A stretch of 64,000 bases of DNA, from positions 3,526,787-3,590,786 of the forward strand of contig NZ_CP160906.1 in assembly GCF_041080865.1 (NCBI RefSeq). Reading direction: 5' to 3'. This stretch comes from Psychromonas sp. MME1. Lineage in GTDB: Bacteria > Pseudomonadota > Gammaproteobacteria > Enterobacterales > Psychromonadaceae. Shown here in pieces: positions 49,976 through 60,921 of the stretch (positions are counted from its first letter, which is position 1; every line of letters starts with the position of its first letter). The position numbers and the translations under genes were made by a program. Under the pieces are notes generated by a model. It saw only the letters and a list, made by a program, of their open reading frames with translations. It did not search any database and was not told the DNA's origin.

Positions 49976-50725
49976 ATGCGTCTATTTATTATTTTATTTT
50001 CTGCCCTTTACATTTCTCTTTACATTTCCTATGCCGGTGCCGCTTGCCCTGCTGTTACGTGGCAGGAAACGGTCACCCTAAAAAAAATCAATGATGGCGA
50101 TACGGTCACCCTTAGTGATGGTCGTTTAGTGCGCTTTATTGGTATTAATACACCAGAGATTAACCACCGAGAGCGGCATAAATCAGAACCCTTTGCGATT
50201 GATGCGAAAATACTATTAGAAAAGTATATTAATAAGGGGGATAAGTTACACCTTGTTTTTGATAAACAAAGACAGGACAAATATGGACGATTGCTCGCCT
50301 ATGTCTATAGTAAGACGGGACGCAATCTAGCTTTGTTACAATTGCAAGCAGGATTAGCGGAACAATGGGTGGTTGCTGGTAACGACCGCTTTTGGTCATG
50401 TTTTCAAGGTGCGGAAAATCAAGCGCGGGCCGCTAAAAAAGGGATTTGGTCAAGTTTTACCCCCTTAAGTGCTACTGATTTAAAAAAGAGCGATCAAGGT
50501 TATCTCTATGTTACGGGGAAAATTAGCAATATCAGTGAAGATAGTAAAAATATCCTATTGACCTTAGATAACCATTTAATGGTGAAAATTAAGCGTGATC
50601 GCCTGCCATTATTTGCTGGAATTAATTTTTCACGACAACAATCTCTGCTGTTAAGGGGACGGTTGACTCTCTTTAAGGGGAAACCCTATTTAGCGCTTTA
50701 TCACCCTGTACAAATATTGCACTAG
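49976..50725 (+). CDS. Secreted thermonuclease-family (SNase) nuclease
   Basis: A signal peptide (about residues 1-22) is followed by a staphylococcal-nuclease domain (about 30-160) with INDGDTVTLSDGRLVRFIGINTPE, DKYGRLLAYVY and AKKGIWS. The catalytic Arg, Glu and Arg positions appear intact (VRFIGINTPE, then RQDKYGR). A C-terminal extension (about 170-249) looks like a second OB-type domain. The location is periplasmic or extracellular. It could serve in DNA use as a nutrient; this is inference. Confidence 0.85.
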   Translation: MRLFIILFSALYISLYISYAGAACPAVTWQETVTLKKINDGDTVTLSDGRLVRFIGINTPEINHRERHKSEPFAIDAKILLEKYINKGDKLHLVFDKQRQDKYGRLLAYVYSKTGRNLALLQLQAGLAEQWVVAGNDRFWSCFQGAENQARAAKKGIWSSFTPLSATDLKKSDQGYLYVTGKISNISEDSKNILLTLDNHLMVKIKRDRLPLFAGINFSRQQSLLLRGRLTLFKGKPYLALYHPVQILH

Positions 50726-50871
50726 TCGTTTGGATAGAGAATGAATTTTTATATTTTCGTTGCTAATTGCTGTAAATAAGTAGTTATATAAAAAATTAAC
50801 ACTGTAAATCTGTTTATATTTTGACTATCATCACACTCTTTTTTTGTCCTTTCATACAATGGAATTTAGAA

Positions 50872-52113
50872 ATGTCAGATTTACGCCAACAAGCGCTTGA
50901 TTATCATGCTTTTCCAAAACCCGGGAAAATTAGCATTGAAATAACGACGTCAGCTGAAACTGCTGATGATTTGTCGCTAGCATACAGCCCCGGTGTGGCA
51001 GAGCCCGTTCGTGAAATAGCGGCTAATCCAGATGACGTCTATAAATATACTGCAAAAGGTAATTTAGTGGCCGTTATTACGAATGGCACAGCTATTTTAG
51101 GCTTGGGTAACTTAGGGCCGCTTGCTTCAAAACCGGTAATGGAAGGCAAGGCGCTGTTGTTTAAACGTTTTGCGGGCCTTGATGCAATTGATATTGAAGT
51201 AAAGCATCGTACATCTGAAGAGTTTATTAATACCGTTGCTAATATTGCAGATACCTTTGGGGGGATTAACCTTGAAGATATTAAAGCGCCAGAATGTTTT
51301 GAAATTGAAAAAGCATTAAAGGCGCGCTGTAGTGTCCCTGTTTTTCACGATGATCAACACGGTACTGCGATTGTAACCGCCGCAGCGATGATCAATGCAT
51401 TGGAAATTCAAGGTAAAAAAATTGAAGAAGCCAAAATCGTTTGTATGGGTGCTGGGGCCGCTGCAATTGCCTGTATGGAGCTTTTAATTAAATGTGGTGC
51501 GCTGCGTGAAAAGATTTATATGTTAGATCGCAAAGGGGTTATTCATACCTGTCGTGATGATATCAATGAATATAAAAGACGTTTTGCAAATAATACCGAC
51601 CAACGTACATTGCAAGATGTGATGAACGGTGCAGATGTTTTTGTTGGTGTATCCGGGCCAAATGTTTTATCGGCTGAAGATGTTAAATTAATGGCTGCAA
51701 ACCCAGTCATTTTTGCCTGTTCAAACCCTGATCCAGAAATCAATCCAGAATCAGCACACTCTGCACGTGCGGATCTTATTATGGCGACGGGGCGCAGTGA
51801 TTATCCAAACCAAGTGAATAATGTTTTATGTTTTCCATTCATTTTCCGTGGTGCACTGGATGTACGTGCGACTGAAATTAACGATGCAATGAAAGTGGCT
51901 GCTGTCCATGCTATTCGTAAAATTGCAAAACAACCAGTACCAGAGTCGGTCCTAAAAGCGAGTGGTTATTCTTCGCTAAGTTTTGGAAAAGGTTATATAA
52001 TTCCAAAACCGATGGACCCACGTCTACTAAAAGAAGTTGCAGGTGCCGTTGCACAGGCTGCTGTTGATACAGGTGTTGCACAAATTGCATTACCTGACAA
52101 TTATTTAAATTAA
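50872..52113 (+). CDS. Malic enzyme (short form, without phosphotransacetylase domain)
   Basis: Oxidative decarboxylation of malate to pyruvate with reduction of NAD(P). Motifs: AYSPGVAEPVREIA, NGTAILGLGNLGPLASKPVMEGKALLFK, FHDDQHGTAIVT, the Rossmann motif VCMGAGAAAIACMEL, and FACSNPDPEINPE. The length is 413 residues from the ATG at 50872, against 759 for E. coli MaeB, so the C-terminal domain is absent. The cofactor (NAD or NADP) is not decided here. It lies upstream of the fused carboxylase gene, 209 bases apart on the same strand. Confidence 0.9.
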   Translation: MSDLRQQALDYHAFPKPGKISIEITTSAETADDLSLAYSPGVAEPVREIAANPDDVYKYTAKGNLVAVITNGTAILGLGNLGPLASKPVMEGKALLFKRFAGLDAIDIEVKHRTSEEFINTVANIADTFGGINLEDIKAPECFEIEKALKARCSVPVFHDDQHGTAIVTAAAMINALEIQGKKIEEAKIVCMGAGAAAIACMELLIKCGALREKIYMLDRKGVIHTCRDDINEYKRRFANNTDQRTLQDVMNGADVFVGVSGPNVLSAEDVKLMAANPVIFACSNPDPEINPESAHSARADLIMATGRSDYPNQVNNVLCFPFIFRGALDVRATEINDAMKVAAVHAIRKIAKQPVPESVLKASGYSSLSFGKGYIIPKPMDPRLLKEVAGAVAQAAVDTGVAQIALPDNYLN

Positions 52114-52322
52114 GTGTTCTATATTTCTGCTATTTGTTGGGTGTTGTTAAACGAATAGCAGAAATTGCTATACTATTTATAATTAATTACTGTTCGAATC
52201 TCACAGAATACGATTTATTACCTGATGATTTCACTCCTTGCTATAATCAGTACTGGAATCATAAGTTAATAAGTTGTAAATTATTGCGTTTATTTTTTAA
52301 TACTATTTTGTAAGGGTATTGT

Positions 52323-55300
52323 ATGCTAGGGAAACCTTCATCTCAGTTTGAAGCAAACCATATTGCTGATCCACTATTTCTTCATGCTGAGCATATCGCT
52401 AAAGACTTCTCGCTATTTCCAGATAATTCATTACCATCAAATACAGAACATTTAGAAGGCTTGATTGATCGCAAGCGAATTAAATCAAATTTAAAGACAA
52501 TTAAAAAGTTAGATGTTGATGCTTATATTGCGCGCACAGTTGAACCCGCGGAAGATAATAAACGCCCAGGCGTAAAAAGCATTGTTGCTGGCTTTAATGG
52601 TAAAATTGTTACCGAACAAGTCAATGGGGCATTTTATAGTGCAGAAATAGAACTGGATTTTGGTGGCTATAGTCGTCGAATTGGTGTTATTGGCCAAGAG
52701 CGTAGTTCTAATAATGGCGCTTGGATGCCTGAGCACCATTTAGCGGCCAGCAAAGCAATCCGAAAATTTGCCGATTTATCAATGCCGATTGTTTATCTGA
52801 TAGATACCCCTGGAGCGGATGCTGGTGAAGTCGCTAATAGTCAAAACCAAGCGCATAGTATTTCTCAAATGATCACAGAAAGTGCGAATGTTGACGTCCC
52901 GACAGTGGGTATTATTGTTGGCGTTGGTTACTCTGGCGGCGCAATTCCATTGGCAACGGCTAATATTTTACTTTCGGTACGTGATGGTATATTTAATACG
53001 ATTCAGCCTAAAGGCTTACAAAGTATCGCGCGTAAATATAATTTATCATGGCAAGAATGTGCTCAGTCAGTTGGCGTATCACCTGAAGAGTTATATGAAA
53101 CAGGTTGTATTGATGGAATCATTGATTACTCTCCTGTGGACCAAGATGAGCGTCAACACAATCTTCAAAAAGCGGTGGTTTCAAGCATCTTATCGATTGA
53201 AACGACATCTGTTGAATTCGTGCGTAAATACCCTGATATTTTAGAACACTATAATCGCAGTTTAAGACGCTATTTAGAGCCATCAAGTAAATTGTTAGCG
53301 ATTGAAAGTGCATCTGAAAATGCACGTCTTGTCGCTAAAAATCCGACAGTACATAATAATGCCTTTGGTACAACTTATCGTTACATGCGTTATTTAACAT
53401 TACGTTCGCGTATTCGTGCTATTTATAAAGGTGAGTATGGTCGTTTATCTAAGTTAACCATTCCAGAAGGTGATCTTAAAGCTCGTGTAAAAGCAGATCG
53501 TAGAGAAGTGTTTGTTACGTGGTTAAATAGCCCTGATAAGCTTATTTACGATGATACCCTCAATAAAAACTGGAAATCATTCTTAGCAAAACGAGAAGAT
53601 AAAAGTGTTGAACGTAATATCTTCACGAAATTAATTTTGGGTGAGCCACAAGCTAACTACGATAATGCACGTAGTGAATTGTTAATTAATTTAACGTGGT
53701 CTTTATATAATCGCTGGAAAAGTAGCGCTGAAAATAACTTTAGAGAATTGATTTCACATCTTGAAGATGAAGTTAATGTACCTGTTACAGACTCATGGCC
53801 AGATATCAGTCAGCTGACTACTCTTGATGTGGTTACACACCATGATACAAGAGAGTGTTTCTTGCTGCATTGTCGTCATATGCTTGTATTTAATGCCCTT
53901 TATGATAATACCATGGGGAATTTAGCTTCTATTGCAAAAGAAGCAATGGCAACTAAAGAGTTGTCTCGTGAGTCTGTTAGCTCTTTGGTGCGTAGTTCAT
54001 TAAAAGTGGCTTTAAGTAAAGTGAGTGAAGATGACTATGAGCAGTTATCGTTGACCTTTAACGCATGGCTAAAGAACTTTTCAGAACAAAGTAATCGTGG
54101 TGAAACCTTAGCTAAAGTGGAAGAGTGGAAGAGTATTGGTGCTCCGCAAATGAACTCAAGTTTATTTGTTGTCTTAACCTATTTATTCGAAAAAATATTA
54201 CCTTCTTACTATAAAAGTCGTGAAGATGCTTCGCAGTACAATGGGGCAATTAACCCTGTACGTATTGGTCGCCGCAAAGATTTCTGGAACCGTCTAACAA
54301 TGGGGTATCAAGATCTTTTAATTCAAGCTGTCTTGCGTAATGAGAAAAATAAAAAGAATAACTCGCATGAAAAGATTATTGAGAAATTCTTTACCAATTT
54401 CCAAGAAGCTAATGCAGATTTGATGACCGCAAATTTACTTGAGTTTCCGGGATTCCGTTTATCTATTGAAGAAGCGCTTGATAAAAATATTAAGCCATGT
54501 GGGTTAGTAACGGGTATTGGTGAGTTTAAACTAGAAAGCGGTGCTAACCAAAGGGTGGGGATCGCTGTTTCTAACTTATCATTCCAAGCGGGTGCCTTTG
54601 ATATGGCTAGCGCAGAAAAATTCTGTGCGTTATTGGTTAAATGTGCTGAGCAACACCTACCTGTTGTTGCGTTTATAAGTTCAGGTGGGATGCAGACCAA
54701 AGAAGGTGCTGCAGCGTTGTTCTCAATGTCTGTTGTTAATGACCGTATCACACGTTTTATTCGTGATAATGATTTACCTGTTGTTATGTTTGGCTACGGC
54801 GACTGTACGGGTGGTGCACAAGCGAGTTTTGTTACTCATCCCTTGGTACAAACCTATTATTTATCGGGTACCAATATGCCGTTTGCTGGACAAATGGTGG
54901 TACCTGCATATTTACCTTCAACCGCAACGTTATCGAACTACCTGTCTCGTGTACCAGGCGCAATGGATGGCTTAGTTATTAATCCATTCTCGGATGACCT
55001 CAACGATAAATTAATCGATATCGATGAAAATATGCCAGTGCCAGTGATAACCATTGAAGAAACGATTCAACGCGCATTAATGGGCTTTATACCTGTTTGT
55101 GATATCAACGTTGATGATTTTTCACAGGCAGATCCACGTGAATTAATGTCGCCAGTGAAGAAAGTTCTCGTCCATGCTCGTGGCTGTACTGCGGTTAAAC
55201 TTATTCGTAAAGCACAAGATAACAATATTAATGTTGTCCTTGTTGCATCGGATCCGGATATGACATCCGTACCTGCAGATATGCTTGGTAAAGGCGATAA

Positions 55301-56882
55301 ACTTGTCTGCTTAGGCGGTAATACTTCAGATGAGAGTTACTTGAATGCTAGCTCTGTATTGAAAGTTGCTGAATATGAAGAAGTGGATGCATTGCATCCT
55401 GGCATTGGGTTCCTATCTGAAAGTCCACAATTTGCCGATTTATGTGTAAGCCATGACATTAATTTTATTGGCCCAAGCATGAACAGTATGCTGACTATGG
55501 GGAATAAATCTAACGCAATTAAAACGGCACAAGAAAATGGAGTGCCTGTTGTTCCTGGTAGCCATGGTATCTTAACGGGTGCAGAACAAGCGCTTGATAT
55601 TGCTAATAGCATAGGTTATCCCGTACTGCTTAAAGCAGTTAATGGCGGTGGTGGTAAAGGTATCTTGGTTATTGAAAAAGCTGAAGATATGTTTGCTGGC
55701 TTCAACCAAGTATCGGCCGAAGCGCGTGGGGCATTTGGTAATGGCGATTTATATTTAGAAAAATATATTACTTCATTACGCCACATCGAAGTACAACTGT
55801 TGCGTGATAAACACTGTAATACTAAAGTGCTTGGTATTCGAGATTGTTCTGTACAACGTAATAACCAAAAAGTTGTCGAAGAGTCTGCATCGACGATGTT
55901 GCCTGCTAAACTTGAAGCAGAAGCGTTAAAGCATACTGAAGCTTTAGCGGATGCTGTTGATTATATGGGTGCGGGTACGGTTGAATTCATTTATGACTTA
56001 GACCAAGATGCTATCTACTTTATGGAGATGAATACACGTCTACAAGTTGAGCATCCAGTAACAGAGGCAACGTCTGGTATTGATATTGTTAGTGCACAAT
56101 ATGCGATTGCTTCAGGTGAAAGTATTGCAGATATGCAACCAGGTAAAATAGGTTATGCCATCGAAGTGCGTGTAACGGCAGAGAAAGCGGCCCTTGATAA
56201 TAATGGTGTGATGCAGTTATTACCTCATCCAGGTAAGGTCGTTGAATATGTAGTGCCTGAGCAAGATGATGTTGAAGTTATTTCCATGATTGCCGAGGGT
56301 AAAGAAGTATCGCCATATTACGACAGCTTAGTCGCACAGTTTATCTGTCACGGCAAGGATCGTAATGATACGGTTAAGAAGTTACTTAAATTCTTAGATA
56401 ATATTGTCATCAAAGGGATTGCAACCAATATTCCTTTATTACAACGTATCTTAAAAGATGAGGCCTTCTTAAAAGGCGTTTACGATACCACTTATTTACC
56501 TAAATTTATGGCTAAACTAGACCAGCAAGTGATGATTGCCGAAATGGAAGCGTCAGCTTCTACGGGTGGTGAAGATTGATCTATCCGTGTTGATGGTAGT
56601 AATGAACTTAAAGTGATTGCACAAAGTGCAGGTATTTTCTACCGAGCATCTTCGCCTTCTGAGCCAGATTTTGTATTGGAAGGTGATATTGTGACTGTGA
56701 CAAAAACATTAGGTTTAATGGAAGCGATGAAGATGTTCTCACCAGTAACATTAGATAGCTTTAATCGTCAAGATGCCGTTTTATATGATCCTGAAACTAA
56801 ATTCCGTGTCGAGCGTATTATCAACGCCAACGGTCAGCAAGTTTCAAGTGGTGACTTGTTATATATAGTAACGCCCTTATAA
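52323..56882 (+). CDS. Single-chain acyl-CoA carboxylase: CT-alpha, CT-beta, biotin carboxylase and biotin carrier, with an in-frame TGA
   Basis: Four carboxylase activities lie in one frame. An AccA-like carboxyltransferase half (about 60-330) has LIDTPGADAGE near 160 and VGYSGGAIP near 203. A helical linker (330-640) is followed by an AccD-like half (about 690-940; SGGMQTKEGA near 786, CTGGAQASF near 827, no zinc-ribbon cysteines). Biotin carboxylase (about 950-1400) has NGGGGKG near 1106 and EMNTRLQVEHPVTE near 1236. The biotinyl domain follows, with EAMKM (Lys near 1470). A TGA at 56577-56579 divides the carboxylase part (1418 residues) from the last 100 residues, which stay in the same frame. 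The nearest start after it, GTG 56613, has no ribosome site, so one chain of about 1519 residues is likely. Confidence 0.85.
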
Positions 56883-56896
56883 GGTGTAGCTTATAA

Positions 56897-56929
56897 TAAA
56901 AAAGCCAGTCGATTGACTGGTTTTTTTTT
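56897..56929 (+). terminator. Terminator after the carboxylase gene
   Basis: CCAGTC-GATT-GACTGG with A-run before (56897-56903) and nine T after (56921-56929). It can work in both directions. Confidence 0.88.
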
Positions 56930-56962
56930 GAATAAAAAGTAATTTTCGCTGAGACGAATGTA

Positions 56963-57727
56963 ATGAATATTGATATTCCTTTAATCTGTAATGATGCAAT
57001 ACTAAGCGCAAAAGCAAAGTTATTACGTGAAAAATGGGGCTTTTTAAGCACCCGTAATGACCATTTTCAATTACATCTTTTACCCGACCATCTTGCCCTA
57101 GAGCAAGTTGATGATGCTAAGCAAGGCTTAGTTTTTGTCGATTTTGTATCAGGGGCTGTTGCTCATCGCCGTAAATTTGGTGGTGGTAAAGGACAATCCA
57201 TTGCCAAAGCCATTGGTTTAAAGGCGGGTGTGCAGCTTGATGTGATTGATGCGACGGCAGGACTTGGGCGAGATGCCTTTGTATTAGCATCTCTGGGCTG
57301 CAATGTCACCTTAGTTGAACGTTCTCCGGTGGCTGCTGCTTTGCTGGAAGATGGATTAGAGCGAGCTTATATGAATGTCGAAATTGGTAGTTGGATGCAA
57401 CAACGCATGCGCTTGCATTTTGGCTCTGGCTATGAATATTTACAACAGCATGAAACGGATGTGGTTTATTTAGATCCGATGTTCCCACACAAAAAGAAAT
57501 CGGCATTAGTTAAAAAAGAGATGCGCGTTTTTCAAGGTGTCGTCGGGGCGGATCTAGATGCGGATAATTTACTTGAAGTTGCGCTAAATGCAGCCCGTTA
57601 TCGTGTCGTTGTAAAACGTCCCGATTACGCGCCCTATTTAAATGACAAAAAACCGACTATGACCATTAAAACTAAGAAAAACCGCTTTGATGTTTATGTG
57701 AAGAAGGCTATCCCTACTATTAAATAA
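56963..57727 (+). CDS. rsmJ: 16S rRNA (guanine1516-N2)-methyltransferase RsmJ
   Basis: This class I SAM methyltransferase acts on G1516 of 16S rRNA. Motifs: [20 protein letters not shown], the SAM-binding [38 protein letters not shown], the catalytic [21 protein letters not shown] and [11 protein letters not shown]. The length of 254 residues is normal. The ATG at 56963 is just after the carboxylase terminator. Confidence 0.94.
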   Translation: MNIDIPLICNDAILSAKAKLLREKWGFLSTRNDHFQLHLLPDHLALEQVDDAKQGLVFVDFVSGAVAHRRKFGGGKGQSIAKAIGLKAGVQLDVIDATAGLGRDAFVLASLGCNVTLVERSPVAAALLEDGLERAYMNVEIGSWMQQRMRLHFGSGYEYLQQHETDVVYLDPMFPHKKKSALVKKEMRVFQGVVGADLDADNLLEVALNAARYRVVVKRPDYAPYLNDKKPTMTIKTKKNRFDVYVKKAIPTIK

Positions 57728-57731
57728 CCTA

Positions 57732-57766
57732 AACGGAGGATCATCAACATGTTGTACCCCTCCGTT
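57732..57766 (+). terminator. Hairpin after rsmJ
   Basis: AACGGAGG pairs with CCTCCGTT around an inner CAACATGTTG palindrome. There is no T-run, so it may act as an mRNA 3' end stabiliser or a weak terminator. Confidence 0.5.
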
Positions 57767-57916
57767 GGTATTAGATGATTGAAAGTAGGCAATACATTGG
57801 TGATACTCTGCTAACGAAAATTTTATTGTCGATATTTAGATGTTTGATATCTATTTCCCTAAATTAGTTCTGCAGTTATTGAGTAGTTAAGCTAACATTA
57901 ATCCATGTATTTTATT

Positions 57917-58076
57917 TATACCATTCCGCATAATATTGTGGTCAGGGCTTGTTAAGGAAAATGATGGAGAGCAAGGCGTATGATTGAGTAATAGCAGGCT
58001 ATTACGATTGAATGCAACGCAGCTATCTATTATTTTAACCAACAAAATAGATCAGATACTTATACGGATTGGTATT
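57917..58076 (+). repeat. Family-B dispersed repeat, copy 2 (complete)
   Basis: About 160 bp with inverted ends: TATACCATTCCGCATAATAT at the left and ATACTTATACGGATTGGTAT at the right. The interior near the right end (TTATTTTAACCAACAAAATA) matches copy 1 (60299-60460) and the partial copy at 25707. It ends 28 bases before the chemoreceptor start. Confidence 0.7.
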
Positions 58077-58104
58077 AATTAATAGCGCTCAAAGGAACTG
58101 AAAA

Positions 58105-60093
58105 ATGAAATGGATAGGTAATATAAGTATCATTCAAAAACTCGGCTTAGTCATCCTACCACCACTACTAGCCAGCCTGGTTTACGGTCTAATTTTACTT
58201 AATGATAAGTATCAGTATCGTGAAGATTTATCAAGGGTTCAGTCATTAAGCCTATTATCAGTTAAAAATAGTAATTTGGTTCATGAATTACAAAAAGAAC
58301 GAGGAATGAGTGCAGGCTTTATTGGTTCTAAAGGTAAGGCATTTGCTGATAAGCTGCCAGCCCAACGAACATTGACGAACAAGGTCCGGGATTCATTTAA
58401 TCAGTTTCTATCTACCCATATTTTACCTGTTGGTTTTCAATCTGAAATATCTCAGGTGCAAGAGCAGCTGGCGATATTGCCATCAGTGCGTCAACAAGTT
58501 GATGATTTATCTATATCGGTTGCAGATGAAGTTGCTTATTATACGAAGCTAAATGCTATTTTATTAAGCATTGTTGATTTGACTGCTAAAAGTGGTGCAG
58601 ATCAATCTATCGCGATAAAAGCGGTTGCTTTTAGTGCATTTTTACAAATGAAAGAAAGGGCGGGTATTGAAAGAGCGGTTTTGAGCTCTACTTTTGGCCA
58701 AAATGGTTTTAAAGTAAACACCTTTACGCGCTTTGTCACATTAGTTGCTGAGCAAAATAGCTATCAAGAGCGCTTCTTAGCCCTTGTAGCTGATGAGTTA
58801 AAACGCGATTACCAAACATTGCTAAGCAGCGATGCAATGAATAAAGTAACAATGTTCCGTAAAATTGCGTTATCTCAGGATAGCGTGCAAATCGCAACAC
58901 AAAATCCTGTGGATTGGTTTACTACATCGACTGATCGGATTGAGTTACTTCGCAAATTTGAAGGTCAATTAGCGGATGATTTAGTCGCTGTTACACTTGC
59001 TCAACTTGAATCCTCTACAAGCTCTATGATTTGGCTGGCAAGTTTGTTTTTCGTGATGTTTCTACTCGTTGTTATATTAAGTTTTTCGGTTGCAAGATAT
59101 CTTCATCAAAACCTTTACTATGTCGCGAGTCGTATTAGTGATTCACGAAGAAAATTCGATTTAAGTGTACGCATAGACCATGAAGGAAATGATGAGTTTG
59201 GTGAGTTAGCTACTGCTTTTAACGATATGATGTCGGATTTTGAATCTGTCATTCAAAGTGTGCGTGCTAGTTCAAGTTTGATTATTGATTCGGTTAACCA
59301 ACTTAATGGCTACACGGGCAAAATGCAAGACGATATTTCCATCGGTTATTCTGAGGCAGAGCAGGTGGCCTCTGCCATGACTGAAATGAGCGCTACTGTT
59401 GCCCAAATTGCTGCAAATGCGGTAGAAGCAGCGCAGGCATCATCAAGCGCTAGTCAAGAAGCCAGTGAGGGTCGTATTGAAGTCGACAAAACAAGTGAAT
59501 CGATAAAATCATTGGCGGATGAAATGGCGCATGCATCTAATTCAATTAATGAATTGGACAAAGAAATACATTCCATTGTCAGTGTGCTCGATGTTATTTC
59601 TGGTATAGCGGAGCAAACCAATTTACTTGCTTTAAATGCCGCCATTGAAGCTGCCCGGGCTGGAGACTTGGGACGCGGTTTTGCGGTTGTAGCCGATGAG
59701 GTTCGTAATCTTGCGCAGCGAGCAAAGGAGTCAACGTCAGATATTAAAAATATGACTGAGCGATTAAAAACGGGAGCCTCTGTTGCGGTGAAATCAATGG
59801 AAGTCGGACAAGTAAAGGCTGAAGAAAGTGTTATAGAAGCAGAAAGGGCTGGAAATGAGTTGACGCGAATTGTCTCTCATGTTTGTGTTATTGATAGAAT
59901 GAATGAGCAAATAGCAACGGCTACCCATCAACAGTCCGCAGTGGCAGATGATGTTAACCATAATGCACTTAAAATTAGCGATATTTATCAAAATACAAAA
60001 GAAATAGCCGATCAAATTAGTTTGCTTAATACTAAGCTTTTATCAGCTTCCAATACGATGTCACAGCAAGTGAGTAAATTTACGTTAAGTTAA
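58105..60093 (+). CDS. Methyl-accepting chemotaxis protein with NIT sensor domain
   Basis: An inner-membrane chemoreceptor of 662 residues. A membrane segment (about 12-30) is followed by a periplasmic NIT-type (nitrate/nitrite-sensing-like) helical domain (about 35-300) with [20 protein letters not shown], a second membrane segment (about 308-330), a HAMP domain (about 332-385) and a signalling domain whose tip is [35 protein letters not shown] near 495-525. A pentapeptide receptor tail is absent. The NIT ligand is not known from sequence. It is preceded by a family-B repeat. Confidence 0.9.
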   Translation: MKWIGNISIIQKLGLVILPPLLASLVYGLILLNDKYQYREDLSRVQSLSLLSVKNSNLVHELQKERGMSAGFIGSKGKAFADKLPAQRTLTNKVRDSFNQFLSTHILPVGFQSEISQVQEQLAILPSVRQQVDDLSISVADEVAYYTKLNAILLSIVDLTAKSGADQSIAIKAVAFSAFLQMKERAGIERAVLSSTFGQNGFKVNTFTRFVTLVAEQNSYQERFLALVADELKRDYQTLLSSDAMNKVTMFRKIALSQDSVQIATQNPVDWFTTSTDRIELLRKFEGQLADDLVAVTLAQLESSTSSMIWLASLFFVMFLLVVILSFSVARYLHQNLYYVASRISDSRRKFDLSVRIDHEGNDEFGELATAFNDMMSDFESVIQSVRASSSLIIDSVNQLNGYTGKMQDDISIGYSEAEQVASAMTEMSATVAQIAANAVEAAQASSSASQEASEGRIEVDKTSESIKSLADEMAHASNSINELDKEIHSIVSVLDVISGIAEQTNLLALNAAIEAARAGDLGRGFAVVADEVRNLAQRAKESTSDIKNMTERLKTGASVAVKSMEVGQVKAEESVIEAERAGNELTRIVSHVCVIDRMNEQIATATHQQSAVADDVNHNALKISDIYQNTKEIADQISLLNTKLLSASNTMSQQVSKFTLS

Positions 60094-60230
60094 CCTGATA
60101 TTGTACTCAGCGATATTTAAAATGTAAGTCTATTGCAGTATATAAATATATTGAAAAGGTGGTCTCCTGTTTCGATCTGAGTGTTGTTTTATAGATAATA
60201 CTCAATGAAAGGCTTTGGCCTTATCTGACA

Positions 60231-60261
60231 ACCGTTATATTTTGTGCCAAAATATAACGGT
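60231..60261 (+). terminator. Long perfect hairpin downstream of the chemoreceptor gene
   Basis: ACCGTTATATTTTG and CAAAATATAACGGT pair perfectly (14 pairs) with loop TGC, followed by a T-rich stretch (ATAAATTTTTATTATT). It is 138 bases after the stop and probably ends the transcript. Confidence 0.6.
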
Positions 60262-60298
60262 ATAAATTTTTATTATTCTTCTATAAGTGTCTGTGTTT

Positions 60299-60460
60299 AT
60301 ACCAATCGGATTAAGTATGTGATCTAAATTTTACGCAGGAAAAATGGCTTAATTTGAGGCGTAAGTTGACGCAAATGGTTGTTCCCTTTGCGAAACTTAC
60401 AACAAAAAAGTAAGTTATTTTAACCAGTAAAATAGATCAGCTATTTATTCCGATTGGTAT
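60299..60460 (+). repeat. Family-B dispersed repeat, copy 1 (complete)
   Basis: This 162-bp element has ends ATACCAATCGGATTAAGTAT and, inverted, ATACCAATCGGAATAAATAG, which continue into GTGATCTA and CTGATCTA. An inner pair GTAAGTT/AACTTAC adds further symmetry. No coding capacity is seen, so it resembles a miniature inverted-repeat element. Confidence 0.78.
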
Positions 60461-60502
60461 TACTATTGCAATTAAAGAATAATTGCCAATGGGAGAGCTG
60501 TT

Positions 60503-60838
60503 ATGTCATTGAAATTATTCGTTGTCTTAAGCCTTGTTTTATCATTGAGTTGCATTGCGGGTGAGATCACCATAGATAAAAGAGATTCTGTTATTCGTAA
60601 CGATATCTTTGATGCCAAAAGGGAACGAGCTGCAGAGTATAAGCGTAATGAAGAACAGAGGCGGATTAATAATCAAGTCTGGTTTTATGAATTACCATTG
60701 GGGTGTGCTTTTTTTAAGCGTGCATACCTAATCTACCGCTGTACGGATGGGCGCTACCTTCGAGGTGATGACCTTAATAATAAACCGAGATATCGACAAC
60801 TCTCACCTGCGGAAGTAGAAACGATTAATGAAAATTAA
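60503..60838 (+). CDS. Small secreted protein of unknown family
   Basis: 111 residues with a signal peptide (about 1-19, ending SCIAG). A charged helical stretch (residues 28-55, AKRERAAEYKRNEEQRRINN) is followed by a compact C-terminus with two cysteines (LPLGCAFFKR and YRCTDGRYLRGDD), likely a disulfide pair. I do not recognise it. The ATG at 60503 has GGGAG upstream. It sits 42 bases after a family-B repeat and 83 before ppaC. Confidence 0.6.
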   Translation: MSLKLFVVLSLVLSLSCIAGEITIDKRDSVIRNDIFDAKRERAAEYKRNEEQRRINNQVWFYELPLGCAFFKRAYLIYRCTDGRYLRGDDLNNKPRYRQLSPAEVETINEN

Positions 60839-60921
60839 AAAAAACTTATTTTACGCTTAAATATTATTTGCAGATCGGTTATTCTGCATGCAATACCTTA
60901 ATATCAAAATTGGAAAACGAG

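Larger units (their letters stand above)
57728..58104. other. Intergenic region between rsmJ and the chemoreceptor gene
   Basis: It holds a hairpin just after rsmJ (57732-57766) and a complete family-B repeat (57917-58076). The part between (57770-57915) is AT-rich and shows nothing I can assign. Confidence 0.55.
60094..60502. other. Intergenic region between the chemoreceptor and a small secreted-protein gene
   Basis: It contains a long perfect hairpin (60231-60261) and a complete family-B repeat (60299-60460). I see no gene in it. The first 130 bases are AT-rich and unassigned. Confidence 0.55.

Noticed and set aside
52190..52215. TGTTCGAATCTCAC as a tRNA T-arm
   Set aside because: No acceptor stem, D-arm or anticodon arm can be found at the correct distance; AT-rich flanks do not fold as tRNA.
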